Below, piece after piece: positions 8,515 through 16,301 of a stretch of 51,138 bases of DNA. A program made the position numbers and the translations under genes. Location of the stretch: positions 1 to 51,138 of the forward strand of contig CAZCTC010000057.1 in the NCBI GenBank assembly GCA_964501335.1, in the 5' to 3' direction. The notes under the pieces were generated by a model. The model made no database searches. It was not told where the DNA came from and worked only from the letters and a program-made list of their open reading frames with translations. Each line of letters opens with the position of its first letter. The stretch's first letter is position 1. Source of the DNA: CAZCTC01 sp964501335. Lineage in GTDB: Bacteria > Chloroflexota > Anaerolineae > B4-G1 > SLSP01.

Positions 8515-9039
8515 ATGACTCTTGATTTAATCGCAAAAGCGAGAAAACTGTTAGACCCGGAACCCCACGACAAAGACCAATGGGAAATGCTCAATCGACT
8601 GCTGGAAGGTGAAACTGAACCTGATCGTGAAGCCGCGCTTCACTGGGTCTTTACCAAACATTACGGATATATCGACGTAAGGATAAAAGCCGGCACTGAA
8701 TTTGTACAGAAGACCCCCGAAATAGGCTGGCCGGCGCTGGAACAGTTGATTTCCAGCACCGATCCCGACGATCGGGACACGGCTCTCAGCGTATTGGTAA
8801 AAATCAACGATCCACGGGGATACCCCCTGGTCAAATCCATGCTGAACGATCCCTGGGATTACCTGAAACTGGATGCAATCGATTTTCTGCAAACGGTTTA
8901 TCCGGAAGCGGTCAACGTTGCGATTCAAGCGCTTCTGGAAAGCCCCGATGAAGGGGTTCGTCAGGCCGCTCTGAAACAATTGAAAAAACTTCACACACCG
9001 GGGGCATCAGGAGAATCCCATGCCGTTATCGTGGGCTGA
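8515..9039 (+). CDS. HEAT-repeat-like helical protein
   Basis: The 174-residue protein looks all-helical, with repeats such as DPDDRDTALSVLVKINDPRG, DPWDYLKLDAIDFLQ and SPDEGVRQAALKQLKKL, spaced about 35 residues as in HEAT or PBS-lyase-type repeats. These are protein-protein scaffolds. It follows the PH-like gene by 6 bases and overlaps the next gene by 20 bases, so the three are probably co-translated. A paralogue of about 90% identity is at 29346. No catalytic residues are evident; the role is unknown. Confidence 0.78.
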   Translation: MTLDLIAKARKLLDPEPHDKDQWEMLNRLLEGETEPDREAALHWVFTKHYGYIDVRIKAGTEFVQKTPEIGWPALEQLISSTDPDDRDTALSVLVKINDPRGYPLVKSMLNDPWDYLKLDAIDFLQTVYPEAVNVAIQALLESPDEGVRQAALKQLKKLHTPGASGESHAVIVG

Positions 9040-9538
9040 AACGAAAAAAGTAATCCGAGAGGTATGCCGGCCGGCGCTCCTGGCCCTGGGATTTCCCAAT
9101 CCCGGCATCAGTTCCTGGCGTTATCGAGAACATTTTATCGATGTCGCCTGGTTCTACTATCGCCCGGGTTGCTTTCGACTCGATATCGGATGCCATCCGC
9201 GAAAAGCCGCAGGGATGAATCTCTTACCGCTGGATTGCATGTTTCGAATCGGCTCAGAGTATCCCAGCAAGGACCATCCCTTTGGTCAATGGATCCCCGT
9301 GCTGGAAACAATCGAAGAACAACGTGAACTGGTGCTTTCCATCCTGCCGAAGAAGATTGAAATCGCCGGAACATGGTTGGCAAAGTTCACCACGCTGGAA
9401 GAAGCCGTGCATTTGCTCGAAACGTTACCGACCGAAGAGCTGGATCAGATCTATTGGGCCACCCGCTTTAGTCCGGCTTACGAAGAGTCGCTGGTTTTGC
9501 TCAAAGCGTTGATAGCAGGGGAAACAAAGGCGGAGTAA
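9020..9538 (+). CDS. DUF4304-like hypothetical protein
   Basis: The 172-residue protein starts MPLSWAETKKVIREVCRPAL and has the layout of DUF4304-type proteins: an N-terminal helix, then LLALGFPN, then aromatic strands (HFIDVAWFYYRPGCFRLDIGCHP). The family assignment is tentative. AGGAG precedes the ATG at 9020, which lies inside the end of the HEAT-like gene. In the second copy of this operon at 29 kb only the first ten codons remain (29851-29880). This shows that the third gene is dispensable or was removed by deletion there. Confidence 0.65.
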   Translation: MPLSWAETKKVIREVCRPALLALGFPNPGISSWRYREHFIDVAWFYYRPGCFRLDIGCHPRKAAGMNLLPLDCMFRIGSEYPSKDHPFGQWIPVLETIEEQRELVLSILPKKIEIAGTWLAKFTTLEEAVHLLETLPTEELDQIYWATRFSPAYEESLVLLKALIAGETKAE

Positions 9539-9600
9539 AGGAGCAAGAGAACAATCCGCCGGCAGTCTCCCCCAAAACATCTATTAAGGAAACTCTCCAC

Positions 9601-10506
9601 ATGCGCAACGCCAAACGTCTGGCCTGCCTTCTGATAACCTGCATCCTTGTAACCCTGGCCGTCCTGGTTTTCGCCACCGGGGTCAAGGCTACAGCGCCGG
9701 CCGCCGCACCGGATATTCGCTTCGTCTTGCAGGCCCAGGCCGGCATCGCGGCGTATACCACCTTAACCAATCCCATCTCCCTGGCGCAGGTCCGCCCCCT
9801 GTTTACCCATGTGGACCTTGAGAACGCGACTTACCTGGCCGGCGATTACACCCTCGCGGGCAGAACCGACTCCGTTAAGCTGGCGATCGGCAGCGCCGGC
9901 TGGATCATTGCCTACTATCCCCGCGAATACAGCACCGAATACCTGTACGATTGCGTCGGGTTCAGCATCGCTCAGCCGTCACAGTTGATCAATCCACTCG
10001 AACGGACCCTCAATGAAATCACCACGGCGATGGAAGTGACCACGCCCACGACCCACTACTACGACTTCCGCAACCCCGACGCCGATTACATCACCTCGCA
10101 CTGGCTGTACATAGACGGCAGCGGAAGTTCTCAATCCACTATTACCTTGCCGCTGGCCAGCACCTACCTGGAGCGGGGATTCCTGTTTTGCACGGCACTC
10201 TCCAATAGCAAATTCTGGCTCAACAATGAGTTGGTCGACCAGCAGGGAAGTATCTCCGTCGTCATCAACCGTCGCGGGCCATTGGGAGCCAACCGCCTGC
10301 GAGCCGGCCAGGCCAACACGATGAAAATCGAAGCCCTGACGATCTTCGGCAAAGGATTCATCGGCGGAGTCAATACCGTCTATTCAGGGACGGCGGTCAT
10401 TACCTCCACGGGGGGCTATCAACGCAACCTGGAGCTGGCCTACCCGGAAATGTTGGGGCCGGCCGTGAACGTGTATCGGACTTATCTGCCGATTGTGGGG
10501 AAGTGA
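9601..10506 (+). CDS. Exported protein with signal peptide and YLPIVGK tail
   Basis: The 301-residue protein has a clear signal peptide: KR at positions 5-6, a hydrophobic core at about 8-27, and a likely cleavage after ATGVKATA. The rest is rich in Thr, Tyr and Gly with no recognised domain. It ends VYRTYLPIVGK. A short C-terminal YLP-hydrophobic motif is common on exported Chloroflexota proteins, as I recall, and supports the taxonomic guess. The ATG is preceded by TTAAGGAAAC. It follows the DUF4304-like gene by 62 bases. The function is unknown. Confidence 0.7.
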   Translation: MRNAKRLACLLITCILVTLAVLVFATGVKATAPAAAPDIRFVLQAQAGIAAYTTLTNPISLAQVRPLFTHVDLENATYLAGDYTLAGRTDSVKLAIGSAGWIIAYYPREYSTEYLYDCVGFSIAQPSQLINPLERTLNEITTAMEVTTPTTHYYDFRNPDADYITSHWLYIDGSGSSQSTITLPLASTYLERGFLFCTALSNSKFWLNNELVDQQGSISVVINRRGPLGANRLRAGQANTMKIEALTIFGKGFIGGVNTVYSGTAVITSTGGYQRNLELAYPEMLGPAVNVYRTYLPIVGK

Positions 10507-10570
10507 AAAAATTGCTTAGTCACCAGCATTAAAACCATTTATCGATGCACAAAAAGCAACAGGAAAAACC

Positions 10571-11170
10571 ATGTCGATTAAAAAGGCCCGAATCGTTGCC
10601 GGCTTGATAAGCATGGTCATAGCAACCATGGGAATCATTATTATGCCCCGGATGTTCTCCAGGCAACCGGAACCCGGCCTGTTAATCATCGGCATGGTCG
10701 TTCCAGTCTTCTGCGGCGTCATCAGTATCGATTGGCGGGAAGAAATGTCCCACAGCAATGATGGAAATATAAGAAAACAGTTCGCCTATTCATTTATAGT
10801 GATCTTGGGAGCAATGTTATTCACCCTGTATCACATCGGAACCGGGAAAGCCCCCGTCGAAAAAATGCTGGAATTTTTATGGTATAGCTCAGGAAGCGGT
10901 ATGGGGGTAAGCTTTCTTTCCGCATTAGCTATGAGCTTAATTCTTCTGCCTTTGACTTTGATCGATTTTATTTTCAAACCCGGGTTCCTCAGAAACGAAC
11001 GCTTTATAGAAATCATGGGCCAGCTTACCACGATCATCCTGACCAGCGTCAGTCTGATGATTCTGTGGGGATATGTGATTCAAAATCAATGGCCCCCGGC
11101 CTTTAGTCAGCCATCCTATTCCAACAACAGCAGTTGCTCCAGCCCTACTCCACCCCCTCCACCGCTTTGA
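10571..11170 (+). CDS. Membrane protein, about five TM segments, unknown
   Basis: The frame encodes 199 residues starting at ATG 10571, with AGGA upstream. It shows hydrophobic segments near 10-28, 37-55, 75-91, 113-137 and 150-170, with short loops. The last 25 residues (SQPSYSNNSSCSSPTPPPPPL) are unlike a membrane protein. They are encoded by DNA that is also the 3' end of the convergent recombinase gene (overlap 11145-11170). The native C-terminus was therefore probably replaced when the recombinase module arrived. No family is recognised. Confidence 0.6.
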   Translation: MSIKKARIVAGLISMVIATMGIIIMPRMFSRQPEPGLLIIGMVVPVFCGVISIDWREEMSHSNDGNIRKQFAYSFIVILGAMLFTLYHIGTGKAPVEKMLEFLWYSSGSGMGVSFLSALAMSLILLPLTLIDFIFKPGFLRNERFIEIMGQLTTIILTSVSLMILWGYVIQNQWPPAFSQPSYSNNSSCSSPTPPPPPL

Positions 11171-12053
11171 CCATCTCCGCCTCGCCGGGCTGAGTGTAGA
11201 TCGCCGTCGTATTGATATTGCTGTGGCCCAGCACCTTCGCCACCGTGACCAGGTCGGCCTTCGCATCCCGTAACATTCGCGAGGCGCAGGTATGACGAAG
11301 TACATGGCACGTCACTTCGACCTTCGCCGCTTCGGCCAGCGATTCAATGCGGAACTGGATCCCCCGCGTCCCCAACTGTCCCCGCTGGCCGAGGAACAGC
11401 GCCTCGCCCCGATCCGCCGGCCGCACTTTGAGGTAAGCCTCCAGCGACTTCTTGGCCACGGAATGCAGCGGAATGACCCGGTATTTCCGTCCCTTGCCTT
11501 TCCGCACCGTAACCCGCGCCTTGCGGGCGGAGATTTCCACATCGCCCACCTTCAAGGCGGAAGCCTCGGCCACCCGCAGGCCCGTGTACAAAAGGAGATT
11601 GAAAATTGCCTCGTCCCGAATCGCATCGACTAAGGCCGCCGTGATCTCCTCGCCGGCCTTGGCCAGGGCCAGTTGATGCCGGGCCGCCGCTTCTCGCTGT
11701 AGCTTGTAGATCTCCGGCTGAGTCAATGCCTTGGGGCTTTTGTCGTCCTGCTTGATCCCCTGGATATCCTCCACCGGATTGCCGGCCACCTGGCCTTGCT
11801 TTCGGGCCCAGGTAAAGAAGACCCGCAGCGAAGCCAGACGCCGATTGGTAACCGACGGCTTCCCGTCTTCCAAAGAATCGCGGTACTTTTGCAAATCGAA
11901 AGGCGTCACTTCGACCAGCGGCACCGTCCGCTCCAGGCGCGCCTCCAGCCAGGCAAAGAACAGCTCCACGTCGTGACGATAGCTTTTCACCGTCAACGGA
12001 CTGCGGTCCAGCCCCTGCAAATAGGCAGTAAATTCGTCCAGATAGTTTGTCAC
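11145..12053 (-). CDS. Tyrosine recombinase (XerC/D-like integrase)
   Basis: This site-specific recombinase cuts and rejoins DNA through a covalent 3'-phosphotyrosine. The 302 residues contain an N-terminal SAM-like core-binding domain (about 1-90, TNRRLASLRVFFTWARK) and a catalytic domain with all key residues: R160 (TGLRVAEA), a Lys in the KGKGRK hairpin near 185-190, H250 and R253 (HVLRHTCASRML), H277 (LGHSNINTT) and Y286. It is XerC/D in size and lacks phage-integrase arm-binding extensions. A dif-like site lies at 12159-12186, just behind its start. Fragments of close relatives are at 31258-31352 and 43947-43975. Its role is probably in moving or resolving segments of this island (inference). 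Confidence 0.93.
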   Translation of the reverse strand: MTNYLDEFTAYLQGLDRSPLTVKSYRHDVELFFAWLEARLERTVPLVEVTPFDLQKYRDSLEDGKPSVTNRRLASLRVFFTWARKQGQVAGNPVEDIQGIKQDDKSPKALTQPEIYKLQREAAARHQLALAKAGEEITAALVDAIRDEAIFNLLLYTGLRVAEASALKVGDVEISARKARVTVRKGKGRKYRVIPLHSVAKKSLEAYLKVRPADRGEALFLGQRGQLGTRGIQFRIESLAEAAKVEVTCHVLRHTCASRMLRDAKADLVTVAKVLGHSNINTTAIYTQPGEAEMVKAVEGVE

Positions 12054-12158
12054 AGCCGGCCTCCTGACTCTGCCAAAAGTTATACGATGAGATCGACAAG
12101 GGATAAATGCCTGAAAAAGGCTGATTTTCGCCTATTTTAGGGCTTTTTCCGCAGATGG

Positions 12159-12186
12159 CAAACGTATAAGATAAGTTATACGATGA
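12159..12186. other. dif-like recombination site (28 bp)
   Basis: The site reads as 11-bp arm CAAACGTATAA, 6-bp spacer GATAAG and 11-bp arm TTATACGATGA. The inner 7 bases of each arm (CGTATAA/TTATACG) are perfect inverted repeats. The 11-6-11 layout with ATAA/TTAT flanking the spacer is that of XerC/D dif sites. A 13-base direct repeat of the right arm, GTTATACGATGAG, occurs at 12080-12092 and 12175-12187. It lies about 105 bases upstream of the recombinase start, so it is a plausible target or resolution site. Function is inferred. Confidence 0.55.
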
Positions 12187-12199
12187 GTGCCAATGCTAA

Positions 12200-12299
12200 A
12201 AAACACCCTATCCTTGATTTTCCATGTATATAAAAAGTGATATGATGGATACTACACCGGCCCGTTGTACACCGGAAACCCAACGCACGGAGTGATTCA
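12200..12299 (+). promoter_or_regulatory. Extended -10 promoter block of the 12.3-kb gene
   Basis: A TATCCTTGATTTTCC stretch leads to the extended -10 TGATATGAT at 12238-12246, followed by GGCCCGTTGTACACCGG and GGAG before the TTG start. The block is repeated nearly unchanged at 26510-26607 and is related to the hsdR and hsdM promoter blocks. Confidence 0.55.
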
Positions 12300-12887
12300 T
12301 TGATTATCAACTATGGATTCAGCTCACTTGTAAACACAGGTAAAGCTATCGAAAGCGATCTCCACACGGATATTATCGGGGTAATCATGCTCCCTGACAA
12401 CGACAACAACATCGTCATTGGCGAACTCCGCGCCTATTATCTGGATGTTGAATCTGCCATAGAAAACAAGATAGCCCTCTGGGATGTCTTCGACGACGCC
12501 GGCCGGGGACATGCCGGCCTGACTCCTTACTACGAAGCGATCTATGATTCCGATGAAGAAATCGCCCCGAAAATCTCCGAACAAATCCAGGGGATCAATC
12601 TCCTGGTCATTGATGAAATCAAACTCAACCCCGGCTTCGATACCCCTCAGATACGGCTCACAGCCGTCTGGGAAACCCTGAAAAGGTTCCATCACGGCTG
12701 TGGCCTGGCCCTGCTTTCCCCCCACCTGACTAATCCCGGCGATCTGAGCCCGGCTGAGATCGAAGCCGTCATCGAAGAACAAATCCGGCAATACCAACGC
12801 CTGGGCTTCCGGGGTCCGATCGGCGAGAATGTTCTGTACCTGGATTTTGACCTGGTCCGCCCCACTCCCTCCGAAGCCGGACTATAG
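12300..12887 (+). CDS. Divergent GNAT-like protein, function unknown
   Basis: The 195-residue protein starts at TTG with GGAG 8 bases upstream. The order of elements suggests a degenerate N-acetyltransferase fold: acidic strands, LLVIDEIKLNPGF, a long helix, CGLALLSPHL, and a late QRLGFR followed by VLYLDF. However, the acetyl-CoA loop (Q/R-x-x-G-x-G) is not visible, so activity is doubtful. The upstream promoter block and the first 119 codons are duplicated at 26608, where the copy is fused to a piece of NB-ARC gene. That suggests this gene and the NLR-like genes travelled together. The alternative is a novel family with no enzymatic role. Confidence 0.7.
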   Translation: MIINYGFSSLVNTGKAIESDLHTDIIGVIMLPDNDNNIVIGELRAYYLDVESAIENKIALWDVFDDAGRGHAGLTPYYEAIYDSDEEIAPKISEQIQGINLLVIDEIKLNPGFDTPQIRLTAVWETLKRFHHGCGLALLSPHLTNPGDLSPAEIEAVIEEQIRQYQRLGFRGPIGENVLYLDFDLVRPTPSEAGL

Positions 12888-12891
12888 TCTG

Positions 12892-12950
12892 ATTCAACAA
12901 CAACCGCCGGCAGCCCGGATCCTGGCTGCCGGCGTATAAAAAAGCTATGG
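12892..12950. repeat. Hairpin repeat shared with 44005-44055
   Basis: GCCGGCAGCC (12906-12915) pairs with GGCTGCCGGC (12924-12933) across an 8-base loop. ATTCAACAACAACC precedes it and GTATAAAAAA follows. About 50 bases including both flanks recur at 44007-44056, next to a decayed recombinase end. It could terminate the 12.3-kb gene, although no T-run follows on the plus strand, or mark one end of the recombinase module. Confidence 0.7.
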
Positions 12951-13103
12951 ATTTGGATCTTACACAGCCCAACGCCGCCGAAACAGAACTGTAAAAAATA
13001 AAACACGACTGCTCTGAGGAACAATTACCCGCCTTGGATAACATACCGCAAATGACTTTTTCTCGGTCAGTTTTTTTGTCGCCCCTTAGTCAGGGAGGGC
13101 TGG

Positions 13104-13892
13104 ATGAAGCGGATTCATCTTTTTGAGTTTCTCGATCTATCCTGGTATCCAGAAACGTTTCGGAGGATGCAAACCGATTATTTACAATTTGTGGCTACCC
13201 GGGGGGCGGGCCATGCCAATCTGGTCCCTCTGATAAAAAAGGCGCTGCTCCAGGCGCAGACAACTGAAATCGTGGATTTGTGTTCGGGTGGCACAGGACC
13301 CTGGCTGAACTTGCAACAGCAACTGGCTCAGGCCGGCTGCCCGGTAACTATCAAACTTACCGATAAATATCCCCATCCTGAAGCCGCTCAACGATGGGAT
13401 CGGGCATCTGGAGGGACGATTGAATATCTGAATGAGTCCGTCGATGCGATGGCTGTTCCGGCGTACTTGAAGGGGATGCGAACACTCTTTGAGGGGTTCC
13501 ACCATTTCAAACCGGAACAGGCCGTGTTAATTTTAGAGGATGCTGTTAAGCAACAGGCCTCGATCGGCATTTTCGAGGCCCGTTTGAAACAGCCATTGGG
13601 GATACTCCTTTTATTGTTGGCACCTTTGACGACGTTCCTGGGCTATTTTTTTATGACACCCTTTATTAAGCCGCGATCCTGGACTCGTTTTTTCTGGACC
13701 TATCTGTTGCCGGTGGTACCCCTGACCACCAGTTGGGATGGGATCATTTCGATGTTACGAGTTTATTCCCCCCAGGCTTTGCAAGAACTCGTCTCCGACA
13801 TTTCTTGCACCGGCTATACCTGGGAAGTAGGACTGGCTTCAACCGGCACACCTGTTTTTGACTTCGTTTATTTGATAGGATATCCGGATTAA
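13104..13892 (+). CDS. SAM-methyltransferase-like protein with hydrophobic C-terminal part
   Basis: The 262-residue protein opens MKRIHLFEFLDLSWYPE and has EIVDLCSGGTGPWLNL near residues 54-69, a glycine-rich loop that fits motif I of class I S-adenosylmethionine-dependent methyltransferases. KLTDKYPHPEA follows as a motif II-like acidic strand end. A hydrophobic hairpin near residues 165-185 and 190-215 suggests membrane contact. The start ATG has AGGGAGG upstream. The substrate is unknown. It lies just before the two NB-ARC genes, 130 bases away, and could belong to that module. Confidence 0.68.
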   Translation: MKRIHLFEFLDLSWYPETFRRMQTDYLQFVATRGAGHANLVPLIKKALLQAQTTEIVDLCSGGTGPWLNLQQQLAQAGCPVTIKLTDKYPHPEAAQRWDRASGGTIEYLNESVDAMAVPAYLKGMRTLFEGFHHFKPEQAVLILEDAVKQQASIGIFEARLKQPLGILLLLLAPLTTFLGYFFMTPFIKPRSWTRFFWTYLLPVVPLTTSWDGIISMLRVYSPQALQELVSDISCTGYTWEVGLASTGTPVFDFVYLIGYPD

Positions 13893-14021
13893 GCTTTTTC
13901 CTTGACACCCGGAATTACACCGCAACATTAATTAAAAGCGAAAAGATCGAAACCAGAAAAGATACAGCCGAAATTCAAAGAATAGCCATAACCGTCTGCT
14001 TTGATTCTCGGGAGGTCTCCC

Positions 14022-16289
14022 ATGCCGTTTCAACCCGACAGCCAGGTCTATCAAATACCGCCGCCGCCCCAGCCCTTCATCGGCCGGGAGCAAGAACGCA
14101 AGGATTTATTTCAATCCATGCTCGCCGGCGACGTGCGCCTGATCTGCGGCATGGGCGGCATCGGCAAGACCGCCCTGGCCTTGCGCGTGGCCAAAGACCT
14201 GGCCGATGCGGGGAAATTTGAAGACGGCATCCTCTGGATTCCCCTGGAAAGTAATCCTGCCCCTGAAACCGTGGCCGTCTGGATCTTAACGGCCTTCGGA
14301 GTCGAGGCTAAAGCCAACCCGCTGATCCAGATGGCGCAACTCCTTAACCAATATTGCCCATTGTTGATCCTGGACAATGCCGAAGCGGCCATAGAAACAG
14401 CCGATACCATTCTACAAAATCGAGGTAAAGCCGCCGCCCTGGTGACCAGCCGGGATGTCAAAGTCGGAATCGATGCCGTTCCCTGCCTGCCCGATGACCT
14501 GGCTCCGCTGGAGAATACGGCCGCCGTTGAACTATTGCACTCCCTGATGAAACAGGTTACCCTGGACGACACTCAGGCCGGCGAACTCAACACTCTGGTT
14601 GGAGGTCTCCCCCTGGCCCTCGTCCTGGCTGCCGGGTTTATTACCAGAACTCTCCGCCGCGATCCACATCCCATAGCAACTTATCTGGATCTTCTCCGTC
14701 GCAACCCGTTGACAGCCCTGGCTCTGGGCGATCGACGAGAACGTAGTGTACAAATAGCCTTCGATCTGAGCTGGGATCGTCTGAACCAGGCAGAACAACG
14801 CGCCATGATGACCCTGGCGACGATTCCTGGTGAATCAGCAGACCTGCAAGCATTGACCGCCGCCCTGGAGATGGAACCTCAATCCTTACAATCTATTCTC
14901 TGGATACTGGGAAACTACTCAGTGGTCATCCAAAACGGAGAACGCTGGCGATTACATCCCCTGCTCAAACTCTATACCAACGACAAAACTCCTACCCTCG
15001 AAGCCATCTTACTTCGTGAACGTCTGGAACAATATTACCTGGATTATGTTGTGCAAGGAAATGAAAAAAATCGATATGGCGAACATCTCGATACCGAACG
15101 CGACAATATCTTGGGTTCTATAGTCTGGGCCTGGGAAATGCAAGATTGGCGCAAAGTAATTGTCTTTGCTGAAACAATAAACTTCTATCTGCTGTTACGA
15201 GGATATTCTGTAGAGTGCTTAAAATACGCAACTTGGCAATTAGATGCGTCTTGCAAACTGCAAGATGATTGGGAAGAAGCCAACGCATTACATAGTTTAG
15301 GAGCCATCAACTTACGACTTGCCAAATACACTATAGCACGTGATCAATTTGACAAATCCTTGCAAATTTTCAGAGCCATCAAAGACCGTCTGGGAGAAGC
15401 AAATACTCTAAAAAGTCTAGGAGATGTACATTACAGGCTTGCTGAATATTCAACAGCGCAGAAGCTACATGAAGAAGCCTTGCCCATTCATCGGGACATA
15501 GGCGATCGTTTGGGCGAAGCCAACGCTCTTAGTAATCTGGGAAATGTGTATCGAATGCTTGCCCAATATAAATCTGCAAAAGAAAAATATAACGAAGCAT
15601 TAAAAATCTTTCAAGCCCTTAATGATCGCTTAGGCGAAGCAAAAACACTTCGTAGGTTGGGAAATGTACATTATATACTTGCCGAATATCCCTTAGCACG
15701 GAAAAAATACGAGGAAGCTTTGCAAATCACCAAAGCTATCAGTGATCGCCTTGGTGAAGCCAATGCGCTTCGCAGACTAGGAAATGTGAATTATATGCTC
15801 GCCGAATATCCCGCAGCACAGGAACGATATGAAAAAGCTTTATTGATCTATAGAATCATCGGCGACCAGCTGGGCGAGGCCAACACTATCCACAATTTTG
15901 GAAAAATTTGCCTAAAACAAAAGAAAATTACTGAAGCAAAAAATCTTTTGACTACGGCGCTATCACTTTACCAAACCATTAACGAGCGTGTAGGAATAGC
16001 CGATTCTCTCCGGGAACTGGGAAATGTAGCCTATTGCCAACAACAATGGGATGATGCCGCTCACCTCTACACACAATCCTTGAATATCTGCTGTGAAATT
16101 GGTGAACGATACGGCGAAGCCGACTGTATTGCCATGCAAGGCCGGCTGGCTGCCGCCCAAGGCCATAACGAAAGCGCCCGCCAGCTTTTCAATGAAGCCC
16201 TGGTAACCTTTCAAGAAATCGGCCTCAAAAAAGAGGTCGCCGAAGTTCAAGGCTGGCTGGCCGAGTTACCTGATGAAGAGAAGTTCTGA
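14022..16289 (+). CDS. NB-ARC/TPR STAND ATPase (bacterial NLR-like), first copy
   Basis: The 755-residue protein starts at ATG 14022 behind GGGAGGT; a TTG at 14001 is a weaker choice. NB-ARC motifs are present in order: P-loop GMGGIGKT (43-50), Walker B LLILDN (114-119), VTSRD sensor (141-145) and GGLPLAL (194-200). A helical linker with a winged-helix-like segment ends in the WRLHPLLKLY region near 310. From about residue 410 there are roughly eight TPR units of 40 residues (GLGNVHYxLAEYxxAxxxYEEAL pattern). STAND proteins of this type act as ligand-triggered switches, and many bacterial ones are antiphage sensors. No effector domain is visible at either end. It is 12 bases from a second copy. 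Confidence 0.9.
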   Translation: MPFQPDSQVYQIPPPPQPFIGREQERKDLFQSMLAGDVRLICGMGGIGKTALALRVAKDLADAGKFEDGILWIPLESNPAPETVAVWILTAFGVEAKANPLIQMAQLLNQYCPLLILDNAEAAIETADTILQNRGKAAALVTSRDVKVGIDAVPCLPDDLAPLENTAAVELLHSLMKQVTLDDTQAGELNTLVGGLPLALVLAAGFITRTLRRDPHPIATYLDLLRRNPLTALALGDRRERSVQIAFDLSWDRLNQAEQRAMMTLATIPGESADLQALTAALEMEPQSLQSILWILGNYSVVIQNGERWRLHPLLKLYTNDKTPTLEAILLRERLEQYYLDYVVQGNEKNRYGEHLDTERDNILGSIVWAWEMQDWRKVIVFAETINFYLLLRGYSVECLKYATWQLDASCKLQDDWEEANALHSLGAINLRLAKYTIARDQFDKSLQIFRAIKDRLGEANTLKSLGDVHYRLAEYSTAQKLHEEALPIHRDIGDRLGEANALSNLGNVYRMLAQYKSAKEKYNEALKIFQALNDRLGEAKTLRRLGNVHYILAEYPLARKKYEEALQITKAISDRLGEANALRRLGNVNYMLAEYPAAQERYEKALLIYRIIGDQLGEANTIHNFGKICLKQKKITEAKNLLTTALSLYQTINERVGIADSLRELGNVAYCQQQWDDAAHLYTQSLNICCEIGERYGEADCIAMQGRLAAAQGHNESARQLFNEALVTFQEIGLKKEVAEVQGWLAELPDEEKF

Positions 16290-16301
16290 GGAGGCAATCC
16301 T

